Source: Burkholderiaceae bacterium
Lineage (GTDB): Bacteria; Pseudomonadota; Gammaproteobacteria; Burkholderiales; Burkholderiaceae_F
DNA length: 22,889 nucleotides
NCBI GenBank assembly: GCA_013696665.1
Contig: JACCYC010000091.1
Location: forward strand, 1-22,889
Direction of reading: 5' to 3'
Position numbers and translations under genes: made by a program. Positions 15,801-22,747 of this stretch are shown here, one piece after another. The notes beneath the pieces were generated by a model. That model saw nothing but the letters and a program-made list of their open reading frames with translations. It had not been told where the DNA came from and searched no databases. Each line of letters starts with the position of its first letter. The first letter of the stretch is position 1.

Positions 15801-18721
15801 TCGCCGAACCGCTCGACGGCTTGATGCGAACGCTGACGGTTCACGGGTCGCGTCATCCAGCTTTGACACCCGCGCAATTCGACACGCTCGAGCGCGTCAC
15901 CGATCGAGTGCGCGGCATGCTGCACCAGTTTGCCGCCGGAATTTATCCCGACGAGGCGCCGCTCGATGCGGGGGCTTTACACGATCTCGTATCGGTCGTG
16001 CGGGCGCAGGGCGCGCTCCACGACGACATGCATCCGTCTTCACCGCTGCACCTGGTGGAAGTCGATCTGCCAAGCGACATAGATGACGAATTGCCCGGCG
16101 CGTCCGCAATCGGAAGCGATGACGTTGCGGCGACGGCCGCCTTCGGCTCCGAACCTTTCCACCTTGAAGAACGCACGATCGCGCCGCAATCGACTGCGCA
16201 TGCAATCGCTGAGTCTTTGGGCGGTGGGCGGGCTCCGGCCAATGACGCTGCATCGACTGACACAAACGAGAGTGACGCTGCCGCGGATGCAGCTGCCGAG
16301 GCGGAGCAAGCCGCAGCGTCGCGTTTGCGTGACGAGCTCGATGCCGATCTGCTCGAAGTTTTCCTGACTGAGGGCGCCGAGCTGTTGCCCTCGGTCGCCA
16401 CAAATCTGCGCGGGTTGGCAAGCAACACCAATGATGGCGAACTCGCGCGCGATCTGATGCGCAAGCTGCACACGGTAAAGGGAAGTGCGCGGATGGCCGG
16501 CGCCATGCGGCTGGGCGAGGCGGTGCACGAGATGGAAACGCGGATGGAAGCTGCCATGCAGCTTTCGGATATTCCGCCTGCAGTCATCGACGATCTTCAT
16601 ACGCAGTATGACCATGCAATGGCGCTGTTCGACGAGTTGCAGAATCCTGCCGCACCGAGCGTCCCGGTTCCGGAGATCTCCTCGCAGGCCGAGACGGCGT
16701 CGCTTGCCCCCGTGATCGACATTTCCGCGAAGCGCAGCGACGCCAAGGCGGACAGTCGTGCAGACGCCCGCCCGGTGGCCCCTGTGATTCCGCTACAACC
16801 CGCAGCGGCCGGCGGTGAAATGAGCGCGACGCTGACCGCAGCGACGCCCGGCGTGCAAGCCGCGGCCGCCTATATCCGGGTGCGCTCGGACGTGCTCGAC
16901 AAGCTGGTCGATCAGGCCGGCGAAGTTTCGATCGCGCGCTCGAAGCTCGAGAACGAAGTGGGAACGATCAAGGGTTCGCTGGTCGACCTGACAGAAAACA
17001 TTTCACGTTTGCGCGCGCAGCTACGTGAAGTCGAGATCCAGGCTGATGCGCAGATCCAGGCACGCGGAGACAAGCTTTCACGTGACTCGGCAGATTTCGA
17101 CCCGCTCGAGTTCGACCGTTACACGCGTTTGCAGGAACTGACACGCATGCTCGCCGAATCGGTCGAAGACGTTGCGATGGTCCAGAGCAACATGCTGAAG
17201 GGACTGCAGAGCGCCGACACCGATTTGACTTCGCAGTCGCGCTTGACGCGCGATCTGCAGCAGCAGCTGATGCGGGTGCGGCTGGTGCCGTTTTCCAACG
17301 TATCCGAGCGCCTTTATCGCGTTGCGCGCCAGGCTGCAAAGGAGCTCGATAAGCGTGTCAGCCTTGATATCCGTGGTGCAACCACCGAGCTCGATCGAGG
17401 CGTGCTCGAGAAAATGGCTGGGCCGTTCGAGCATCTGATTCGCAATGCCATCGTGCACGGGCTGGAGGGTCCTGCTGAACGCCGAGCGGCTGGCAAGGCC
17501 GAGACAGGTGAATTGTTTCTCGATGTGCGCCAGGAAGGCAACGAGATCATCGTCGTCATCAACGATGACGGCGCGGGGCTGAACCTGGAGCGAATCCAGG
17601 CGCGCGCGCTTGAACGCGAGCTTGTGACGGCCGACCAGGTGCTCAGCGATCGCGAGCTGATGGAACTCATTTTTCAGCCGGGCTTCACGACCGTAACCGA
17701 AGTTACCGAACTTGCGGGTCGCGGTGTGGGCATGGACGTTGTGCGGGCCGAGCTTGCTTCGTTTGGGGGTCGCATTTCGATCTCGAGCGAGAGTGGACGG
17801 GGCACGCGCTTCACTTTGTATCTGCCGATGACGCTGGCGATCGCGCAGGTTGTACTGGTGGGCATTGCGGGCCGCCGCTACGCAGTACCCGCCGGCATGG
17901 TCGAGCAGGTGCGTCGTTATCGGCCGGCGGTGTTGCTCGCTGCCCTCACCGATGGCTTGATCGATATCCCACCGATCGGCCCGGTCGTGCTGCGGCCGCT
18001 GACGCAACTGCTGGGTGAGGAAACCACGCCGCACCTGGCCCGGCAGACGCCGGTTGTCCTGTTGAAGTCAGGCGATGATCGACTTGCGATCGCGGTCGAT
18101 GAAGTTTCGAGCAATCAAGAGGTGGTGGTCAAGAGCGTTGGCGTGCAGGTGTCGCGTATGGCCGGCATTCTCGGAGCCACGATTCTAGGTAATGGCGAAA
18201 TCATTCTGATCATCAACCCTGTGCAGCTGATCGCGCGTGCGCCCGAGCCGCCGGCGGTGTTCGACGTTGCGCCGGATGCACGCGACGAGGCGAAGGCGGC
18301 GCAAAAACGGATCGATCATGTGACCGAGTTGTCGACCTCGATCGTGCCCACCGTAATGGTGGTCGACGATTCGTTGACCGTTCGCCGCGTCACACAGCGG
18401 CTGCTCGAGCGTCAGAGCTACACCGTATTGTTGGCCAAGGATGGGGTCGACGCGCTACGACAGCTGCAGGATGTAAAGCCCGACATCATGCTGGTCGACA
18501 TCGAGATGCCTCGCATGGACGGCTATGACCTGACGCGCAACGTTCGCGGCAACAAAAGTACCGCGGACATTCCAATCATCATGATCACGTCGCGCACTGC
18601 AGAAAAGCACCGCAAGATGGCGTTCGAGCTGGGCGTCAACGAATATCTGGGCAAGCCGTACCAGGAAGACGAACTGCTGAAATTCATCAAGCAATACCTG
18701 GCCGAGCGCGTGCCGGCGTAG
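12815..18721 (+). CDS. chpA: Hybrid CheA-type histidine kinase ChpA/PilL with several Hpt domains
   Basis: A cytosolic kinase of the type IV pilus chemosensory pathway, 1968 residues from ATG 12815 (GAGGAA four bases upstream, better than the TTG at 12812). Domains: a degenerate N-terminal Hpt with HQANG (His59), a long helical region (about 150-600) without a clear phospho-histidine, then Hpts at about 708-810 (HTLKG, His750), 937-1040 (HSLSG, His979) and 1170-1275 (HTVKG, His1219). Next comes a CheA dimerisation region from about 1352, then an ATPase domain about 1498-1665 (HLIRNAIVHG N-box, DDGAGL, AGRGVGMDVVR). A CheW-like domain spans about 1671-1806, and a C-terminal receiver about 1846-1967 has phospho-acceptor Asp1895 (LVDIEMPRMDG) and Lys1947. 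Ala/Pro/Glu-rich linkers join the Hpts. It would phosphorylate PilG and PilH. Its last 267 bases are overlapped in antisense by the photolyase frame. Confidence 0.96.
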   Translation: MVEKHDPNQLVGAAPDIAPLAWVIDEIRTSLAEAVNGLKGFIANKQDLESVRNARNHIHQANGALQLLDLRGVALVTEAIESLIKRYEAEPKECSPAPIRTIETALSAVMAYLDGLLSGRPNQPIKLFPYYRDILLLSQASRVHPADLVFPDLSRRPAFHQIEARNFTPRQLRDRRARFELGLLGFLRNSDDAAPRKRMREALSDLEHMPQRGLARSFWWIARGLLEALEAGAVGVDVDLKRVLARLNLQLRRMIEGGGAVAERLMVDTLYYVGRAEGSLPRVAEVKRLYGLDALIPPDFERASLTALDADALRALKEALVQAKHLWGQIVAGSAETEKFEHEIALARETSQKLHARPLVAAFEAIRRATQEFAKLAPNVREALGLEVASALLFVDLGVEELPQIEAEYEGRALQVIDRLGKARNGQPLPQAGPWMSELARRAQDRLTMGTVVAETQSTLRDIEQRLDRFFRNPLERADLPATTAMFDQVCGVLSLLGYDEPVAALRNVQTSIARFADATVAPEPDEFGRIAQNLGAVGFFVESVGQDADRPRGMFRYDPVTGIFSADLGQLQSGDVNAPPDDDYSAPRTIDIRLPDTRRGDNVESSARKTLAAAHTQAMRLRQVAGDARAIEELERLLPTLANEADLLDNEPLKQNASRASQLLAQLKENHRSEDAAELVQLLAPVGPAETPKPTAPLPVSEAAADNELRQIFVEEARDVLDSIVEQLEMLRTTRGDQATLTTVRRAFHTLKGSSRMVGFKTVGEGAWGVEQCFNLWLAQEREASDDLLDLAEGAQRVILDWVNQIARNAAAEPDPTPLVRAAQTVREGGAFEYPLGLPGSPPVPKSDGSAPAAVVDALPKTIGHSQAKQQSYEVTADAELPNYELTEEFDDAALTERRDAVSHLELHAEPAQATAAAVEEPSSEEIKRVGPLEISHGLYSIFLTEADECIRVLANDIAEWRYEPTRGVAPTLMRRAHSLSGISKTVGLAPVVAIAEPLDGLMRTLTVHGSRHPALTPAQFDTLERVTDRVRGMLHQFAAGIYPDEAPLDAGALHDLVSVVRAQGALHDDMHPSSPLHLVEVDLPSDIDDELPGASAIGSDDVAATAAFGSEPFHLEERTIAPQSTAHAIAESLGGGRAPANDAASTDTNESDAAADAAAEAEQAAASRLRDELDADLLEVFLTEGAELLPSVATNLRGLASNTNDGELARDLMRKLHTVKGSARMAGAMRLGEAVHEMETRMEAAMQLSDIPPAVIDDLHTQYDHAMALFDELQNPAAPSVPVPEISSQAETASLAPVIDISAKRSDAKADSRADARPVAPVIPLQPAAAGGEMSATLTAATPGVQAAAAYIRVRSDVLDKLVDQAGEVSIARSKLENEVGTIKGSLVDLTENISRLRAQLREVEIQADAQIQARGDKLSRDSADFDPLEFDRYTRLQELTRMLAESVEDVAMVQSNMLKGLQSADTDLTSQSRLTRDLQQQLMRVRLVPFSNVSERLYRVARQAAKELDKRVSLDIRGATTELDRGVLEKMAGPFEHLIRNAIVHGLEGPAERRAAGKAETGELFLDVRQEGNEIIVVINDDGAGLNLERIQARALERELVTADQVLSDRELMELIFQPGFTTVTEVTELAGRGVGMDVVRAELASFGGRISISSESGRGTRFTLYLPMTLAIAQVVLVGIAGRRYAVPAGMVEQVRRYRPAVLLAALTDGLIDIPPIGPVVLRPLTQLLGEETTPHLARQTPVVLLKSGDDRLAIAVDEVSSNQEVVVKSVGVQVSRMAGILGATILGNGEIILIINPVQLIARAPEPPAVFDVAPDARDEAKAAQKRIDHVTELSTSIVPTVMVVDDSLTVRRVTQRLLERQSYTVLLAKDGVDALRQLQDVKPDIMLVDIEMPRMDGYDLTRNVRGNKSTADIPIIMITSRTAEKHRKMAFELGVNEYLGKPYQEDELLKFIKQYLAERVPA

Positions 18722-20188
18722 CGCGGGCGTCTGCGCGCCTGGTTTCACAATGCCGAAGCGCTGCAGTGTTTTGGTGCGTGCCTGAGCGTGGTCGATTAGG
18801 GGGCTGGGATAATCCCGGCCCACAACGCAGCCGGCGTCGCGTTGGCGCTCCTGGGGCACCTGCCACGGCGCGTGAATCTCCTTCGCAGTGAAATTCGCAA
18901 GCTGCGGTAGATAGCGACGAATGAAATCACCGTGCGGGTCGAATTTCTCCGACTGCGTCACCGGGTTGAAGATTCGAAAGTAGGGCTGCGCATCACACCC
19001 TGTCGATGCAGCCCACTGCCAACCGCCGTTGTTTGCCGCCAGGTCGTAGTCATTGAGCTGCCGCGCGAAGTAGCGTTCGCCGCGACGCCAGTCGATACCG
19101 AGATCCTTGGTCAGAAAGCTGGCGGTCACCATGCGCAGGCGGTTGTGCATGTATCCGCTTTGATTGAGTTGCGCCATCGCGGCATCGATCAGCGGGTAGC
19201 CAGTGGTGCCTGTGCACCAGGCATCAAGCATTCGCTCGGCGTTTGGACCGGTCTCCCATTGAATCCGATCGTATTCGGGTCGGTAGGCGTGGTCGACGAC
19301 ATGCGGGTGATGCCACAGGATCATGTGATAAAAGTCGCGCCAGATCAGCTCGGATAACCAGACCGCGGCGCCGCTTGTTTTTTGTCGTTCAAGCGCAAAG
19401 CGGGCGAGCGATCGCGTCGAAATCGTTCCGAAGCGCAGGTGCACCGACAGATACGATGGGCCGCGTACCGCAGGGTAATTTCGCGCACGCTCGTAGTCAT
19501 CGATACGTGATTTGAAGTCGTCGAACATTTGCTGGGCGCCGGCTTCGCCGGCGGGCAGCGGAAGCTCGTCGAGATTAGTGTGATCAAAGCCGAGTTGCTG
19601 CAGAGTTGGAATTTGATTCAAATCTGCAGAGTGCTCCCATCGGTCGGCAAACACATTCGTATCCGCCTCGGTCAAATGCGTAGCACTGTTCGGTACGGCG
19701 ATGTTTCGAAGCCAGCAGTTCTTGTAAGCGGTAAACACGCTGAAAGGTGTTCCCGCATTGGACAGAATTTCGTTTTTCTCAAAAATCACGTGGTCCTTTG
19801 ACAAGTGCAGTGGCCGGCCTAGCAATCGGTGCCGGACGGTTTCGTCGCGCTGCACGGCATATGGCTCGTAGTCGGTGTTGGCAAAGACTGCGTCGACCCC
19901 GAGCTCCGCAGCCAACTGAGGGATTGCGTCGGCTGCATTTGCGTGCAGCACGATCAGCGCGCCACTGCGCTCCCGCAAGGCGAGGTCGAGCTCGATGATG
20001 CAGCGATGAAGGAAGTCGACGCGCCGATCCGAGGTGTGCCCTTCGGCAATCAACGGGTCGAGGATCGCGCGATCGAAAACGAACGCGCAGTGCAGTCGGC
20101 GACACCGAGACAGAGCCGCCGCGATGGCCGCGTTATCGGTCAGGCGCAGGTCGCGCCGAAGCCATACCAAACCCTTGTCGTATTGCAT
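18455..20188 (-). CDS. phrB: Class I (CPD-type) deoxyribodipyrimidine photolyase, C-terminally extended
   Basis: A light-driven flavoenzyme that splits cyclobutane pyrimidine dimers in DNA. The photolyase part spans about residues 1-482: start LVWLRRDLRLTDNAAI (antenna domain), then PSYLSVHLRFGTIS, LSELIWRDFYHMI, TGYPLIDAAMAQLNQSGYMH and NRLRMVTASFLTKDLGIDWR. LAANNGGWQWAASTG follows (FAD binding and electron-transfer tryptophan), then PYFRIFNP. The family's closing segment YPSPLIDHAQARTKTLQRF ends near residue 480, where E. coli PhrB (472 residues) stops. Here no stop occurs and the frame continues to 577 residues, the last 88 being antisense to the chpA receiver codons. A TGA sits one base out of frame at 18745-18747. 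The tail shows no recognisable domain. The start ATG lies within an inverted repeat shared with yqgE. Core function is confident, the C-terminal end is not. Confidence 0.93.
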   Translation of the reverse strand: MQYDKGLVWLRRDLRLTDNAAIAAALSRCRRLHCAFVFDRAILDPLIAEGHTSDRRVDFLHRCIIELDLALRERSGALIVLHANAADAIPQLAAELGVDAVFANTDYEPYAVQRDETVRHRLLGRPLHLSKDHVIFEKNEILSNAGTPFSVFTAYKNCWLRNIAVPNSATHLTEADTNVFADRWEHSADLNQIPTLQQLGFDHTNLDELPLPAGEAGAQQMFDDFKSRIDDYERARNYPAVRGPSYLSVHLRFGTISTRSLARFALERQKTSGAAVWLSELIWRDFYHMILWHHPHVVDHAYRPEYDRIQWETGPNAERMLDAWCTGTTGYPLIDAAMAQLNQSGYMHNRLRMVTASFLTKDLGIDWRRGERYFARQLNDYDLAANNGGWQWAASTGCDAQPYFRIFNPVTQSEKFDPHGDFIRRYLPQLANFTAKEIHAPWQVPQERQRDAGCVVGRDYPSPLIDHAQARTKTLQRFGIVKPGAQTPALRRHALGQVLLDEFQQFVFLVRLAQIFVDAQLERHLAVLFCSARRDHDDWNVRGTFVAANVARQVIAVHARHLDVDQHDVGLYILQLS

Positions 20189-20213
20189 CGGTGCGCTGGA
20201 GCCGTCCGATGCA
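20184..20213. promoter_or_regulatory. Perfect inverted repeat in the phrB/yqgE divergent region
   Basis: TGCATCGG (20184-20191), 14 bases, then CCGATGCA (20206-20213): eight of eight arm positions pair. It fills most of the 42-base gap between the two divergent start codons. The left arm contains the phrB initiation codon and the right arm ends just before the yqgE -10. It could be an operator controlling both genes, or in the phrB mRNA a hairpin over the start. I know of no named regulator with this site. Confidence 0.45.
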
Positions 20214-20216
20214 GTC

Positions 20217-20222
20217 TACAAT
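20217..20222 (+). promoter_or_regulatory. Predicted -10 element of the yqgE-ruvX-pyr cluster
   Basis: TACAAT matches TATAAT at five of six positions. No good -35 is present at 16-18 bases. The yqgE ATG at 20231 is only eight bases past the end of the element and has no Shine-Dalgarno sequence, so a transcript from here would start at or almost at the ATG, that is, be leaderless. Confidence 0.4.
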
Positions 20223-20230
20223 CCGGCCTC

Positions 20231-20827
20231 ATGTCGAGCGAACCGAAGGTCCCAGCCTCATTGGACCTGAAGCATCAGTTCCTGATCGCCATGCCCGCCA
20301 TGGCGGACACAAACTTTGAGCGCTCGGTCGTCTACGTCTGCGACCACAGTGACCGAGGCGCACTCGGCCTGGTGATCAATCGCCCGACCGACCTCACCCT
20401 GGGCAAGCTGTTCGATCGTGTCGATCTGAAGCTCGAGATCGCGCCGCGCATGAACGACCCTGTTTATTTTGGTGGTCCCGTGCAAACCGAGCGAGGTTTC
20501 GTTCTGCATGGCGTCGGGCCTGCGGACAAGCCGACGCTCTACAGTTCCACGCTCGCCATCTCGGACGAAATTTCATTGACGACGTCCAAGGACGTACTCG
20601 AGGCGATCGCGGGGGGTCTCGGGCCCGATAAGGTTCTGGTCACGCTCGGCTACTCGGGCTGGGGTGCCGGGCAGCTGGAAAGCGAGATTGCGCAGAATGC
20701 CTGGCTCACCGTCAGCGCGGCGCCGCAGATCATCTTCGATGTACCCGCCGATGAAAAATACAACGCTGCGCTGCGTTTGCTCGGTGTTAACAGCGCGCAG
20801 TTGGCGGGACACGCCGGTCACGCGTGA
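20231..20827 (+). CDS. yqgE: YqgE/AlgH family protein (UPF0301, DUF179)
   Basis: A 198-residue protein of the conserved YqgE/AlgH family, whose biochemical role is not established. It was named AlgH from an alginate-regulation phenotype in Pseudomonas. Family blocks are HQFLIAMPAMADTNFERSVV, VCDHSDRGALGLVINRP, VYFGGPVQTERGFVLH, LVTLGYSGWGAGQLESEI and NAWLTVSAAPQIIFD. The frame is open far upstream to 19829, but that part is antisense to phrB. The ATG at 20231 gives the normal family N-terminus. It is usually next to ruvX, as here, 61 bases upstream of the ruvX GTG. Confidence 0.94.
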   Translation: MSSEPKVPASLDLKHQFLIAMPAMADTNFERSVVYVCDHSDRGALGLVINRPTDLTLGKLFDRVDLKLEIAPRMNDPVYFGGPVQTERGFVLHGVGPADKPTLYSSTLAISDEISLTTSKDVLEAIAGGLGPDKVLVTLGYSGWGAGQLESEIAQNAWLTVSAAPQIIFDVPADEKYNAALRLLGVNSAQLAGHAGHA

Positions 20828-20888
20828 CCTGGCCGGTCATGCACCCATCAGCTCCTCCATTTCTCCTTCCGTTGTCTCCCCGCATCGG

Positions 20889-21275
20889 GTGAGTGATGGC
20901 ATCGTGCTCGGGTTTGACTTTGGCACCCGCCGCATCGGTGTCGCGATCGGCAACGCGGTTACGCGCGCGGCGCGTCCGCTCCAAACCATCAACGCTTCTG
21001 ACAGCGACGTGCGCTGGAGCGAGATCGGCGCGATCATCGAGCACTGGGCGCCGTCGCAACTCGTGGTTGGAATTCCCCGGCATCCTGATGGCGCCGCGCA
21101 TGCATTGACTGCTCGGTGCGAGCGGTTTGCGCGCCAGCTGGAAGGTCGGTTTCGACTACCGGTGGCGCAGGTCGACGAGCGCTACAGCTCGGCAGTGGTC
21201 GAGCACACGGACGACGTCGATGCCGCGGCGGCCGCGGTGATCGTGCAGCAATGGTTGGACAGCAGCGATGCTTGA
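20889..21275 (+). CDS. ruvX: Putative pre-16S rRNA nuclease / Holliday junction resolvase-like YqgF (RuvX)
   Basis: An RNase H-fold protein of the YqgF family, linked in E. coli to maturation of the 16S rRNA 5' end. It has 128 residues from GTG 20889, shorter than the usual 138-150. Catalytic features are GFDFGTRRIGVAIG (Asp10), LVVGIPRHPDG, VAQVDERYSS (Asp96, Glu97) and DVDAAAAAVIVQQWL with the last acidic residue around 109-111. The loop between DERYSS and the DAAAAAVI helix is shortened by about ten residues compared with other betaproteobacterial copies as I recall them. The GTG is the only credible start, since the upstream open frame overlaps yqgE and lacks family similarity. The ribosome site is weak. 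The gene overlaps pyrR by 8 bases. Confidence 0.9.
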   Translation: MSDGIVLGFDFGTRRIGVAIGNAVTRAARPLQTINASDSDVRWSEIGAIIEHWAPSQLVVGIPRHPDGAAHALTARCERFARQLEGRFRLPVAQVDERYSSAVVEHTDDVDAAAAAVIVQQWLDSSDA

Positions 21276-21774
21276 GCTCGACGCCGAGGCGATTTATCGA
21301 CAGCTCGCGCAACGCGCGCGCGAACACTATGTGACCAAACAGCTGCGTCTGGTGGGGGTGCATACGGGTGGAGTCTGGCTGGCTGAAAGGCTCAAGCGCG
21401 AATTGAATGTCGAAGCGCCGGTTGGAATTCTCGATGTTTCGTTTTATCGCGATGACTTCGATCGGTCCGGACTGAAATCCGCGCTCCGGCCGTCGCAAAT
21501 TTCATTTGAGGTCGCTGGTAGCCATATTCTGCTGGTCGACGACGTGCTGAACACGGGCCGTACCGTGCGTGCCGCTATCAATGAACTCTTCGATTACGGA
21601 CGTCCGGCCAGAATTGATCTGGCGGTGCTGATCGATCGCGGTGGGCGCGAACTTCCGGTCGCGGCGACCCTGATCGGAGCGACGATCGAGCTGCTGCCAA
21701 CGATAAGCGCGGTGCTGACCCGCGATGATGACGACCGGTTGCATTTGACAATGGAAACGCGCGGCGATGAGTAG
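21268..21774 (+). CDS. pyrR: PyrR bifunctional protein / uracil phosphoribosyltransferase
   Basis: A 168-residue type I phosphoribosyltransferase. In Firmicutes PyrR binds pyr mRNA to attenuate transcription and also makes UMP from uracil. Proteobacterial copies are annotated by homology and their regulatory role is less clear. The PRPP-binding loop reads LLVDDVLNTGRTVRAA (88-103). LVGVHTGGVWLAERL and GILDVSFYRDDF are typical PyrR blocks, and AVLIDRGGRELP contains the late substrate-contact motif. The start overlaps ruvX by 8 bases and the stop overlaps pyrB by 8 bases, so translation is probably coupled. No PyrR-type attenuator was seen upstream. Confidence 0.93.
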   Translation: MLELDAEAIYRQLAQRAREHYVTKQLRLVGVHTGGVWLAERLKRELNVEAPVGILDVSFYRDDFDRSGLKSALRPSQISFEVAGSHILLVDDVLNTGRTVRAAINELFDYGRPARIDLAVLIDRGGRELPVAATLIGATIELLPTISAVLTRDDDDRLHLTMETRGDE

Positions 21775-22747
21775 CCACAGCGCCAATCCGCAGCTCAACA
21801 GCAAAGGTGAGTTGCATCATTTGCTGTCAATCGATGGACTCCCGCGCGGCGTAATTGAACGCATCCTGTCGACCGCGGACAGTTTCATCAATGTGGCCGA
21901 GCGAGAGGTCAAGAATGTGCCACTGTTGCGCGGCAAAAGCGTGTTCAACCTGTTCTTCGAGAACAGCACGCGTACCCGCACCACGTTCGAGATCGCTGCA
22001 CGGCGCCTGTCGGCCGATGTGTTCAACCTCGACATCGTGCGCTCCAGCGCGGCCAAGGGCGAGTCGCTGCTCGACACCATCAATAACCTGACGGCGATGC
22101 AGGCCGACGCGTTTGTGGTTCGGCACGCAACCAGCGGCGCGCCCTATCTGATTGCTCGGCACACGAGTCGGCACGCGCCTCACATCCACGTGATCAATGC
22201 CGGCGACGGCCAGCACGCGCACCCCACGCAGGGGCTGCTCGACGCCTACACGATCCGCCACTACAAAAAGGACTTCAGCAACCTGACCGTCGCCATCGTG
22301 GGCGACATCCTGCACTCCAGAGTGGCGCGCTCCGACATTCACGCGCTGACAACTTTGGGTGTACCCGAAGTGCGGGCAGTCGGTCCACTCACGTTATTGC
22401 CCACCGGGCTGGAGCAGATGGGGGTGCGCGTCTGCACCAAGCTGGATGACGGCGTGCGTGGCGCCGACGTGATCATCATGTTGCGGCTTCAAAGCGAGCG
22501 CATGCGCGGCACGCTGTTGCCGTCGGCGGCGGAGTACTTCGCCAACTATGGGTTAACCGCAAAGAGGTTGGCGCTCGCCAAGCCCGATGCGATCGTGATG
22601 CACCCGGGCCCGATGAATCGTGGTGTGGAAATTGACTCGCACGTCGCAGACGGCACCGCTAGCGTGATCCTGACGCAGGTGACGTTTGGCATCGCAGTGC
22701 GAATGGCTGTGCTGTCGATTGTTTCGTCGTCCGCGAGCATGCAATGA
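21767..22747 (+). CDS. pyrB: Aspartate carbamoyltransferase catalytic subunit
   Basis: Catalyses carbamoyl phosphate plus aspartate to carbamoyl aspartate, the committed step of pyrimidine synthesis. It has 326 residues. The carbamoyl phosphate site is FFENSTRTRTTFE (63-75), the mobile-loop segment AKGESLLDT contains Lys98, HPTQGLLDAYTI spans 152-163, and MHPGPMNRGVEI lies near the C-terminus. A short polar N-terminal extension (about 20 residues) precedes the first conserved helix, as in Pseudomonas-type enzymes. No regulatory pyrI follows. Instead a dihydroorotase-like gene overlaps the stop by 4 bases (ATGA), the arrangement of the PyrB-PyrC' complexes of Pseudomonas. Confidence 0.97.
   Translation: MSSHSANPQLNSKGELHHLLSIDGLPRGVIERILSTADSFINVAEREVKNVPLLRGKSVFNLFFENSTRTRTTFEIAARRLSADVFNLDIVRSSAAKGESLLDTINNLTAMQADAFVVRHATSGAPYLIARHTSRHAPHIHVINAGDGQHAHPTQGLLDAYTIRHYKKDFSNLTVAIVGDILHSRVARSDIHALTTLGVPEVRAVGPLTLLPTGLEQMGVRVCTKLDDGVRGADVIIMLRLQSERMRGTLLPSAAEYFANYGLTAKRLALAKPDAIVMHPGPMNRGVEIDSHVADGTASVILTQVTFGIAVRMAVLSIVSSSASMQ

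Noticed and set aside
17078..18034. 318-codon open frame antisense to chpA
   Set aside because: It is a long shadow frame opposite the CheA catalytic core, with no recognisable motifs or promoter. Other antisense frames over chpA were dropped for the same reason.
18722..18739. GCGCG...CGCGC hairpin just after the chpA stop as a terminator
   Set aside because: It has no T-tract and lies within the photolyase reading frame, so there is no support for a Rho-independent terminator.
20664..20888. Longer start for ruvX inside yqgE
   Set aside because: It encodes an Arg/Ser-rich stretch from yqgE read out of frame and bears no resemblance to RuvX N-termini.
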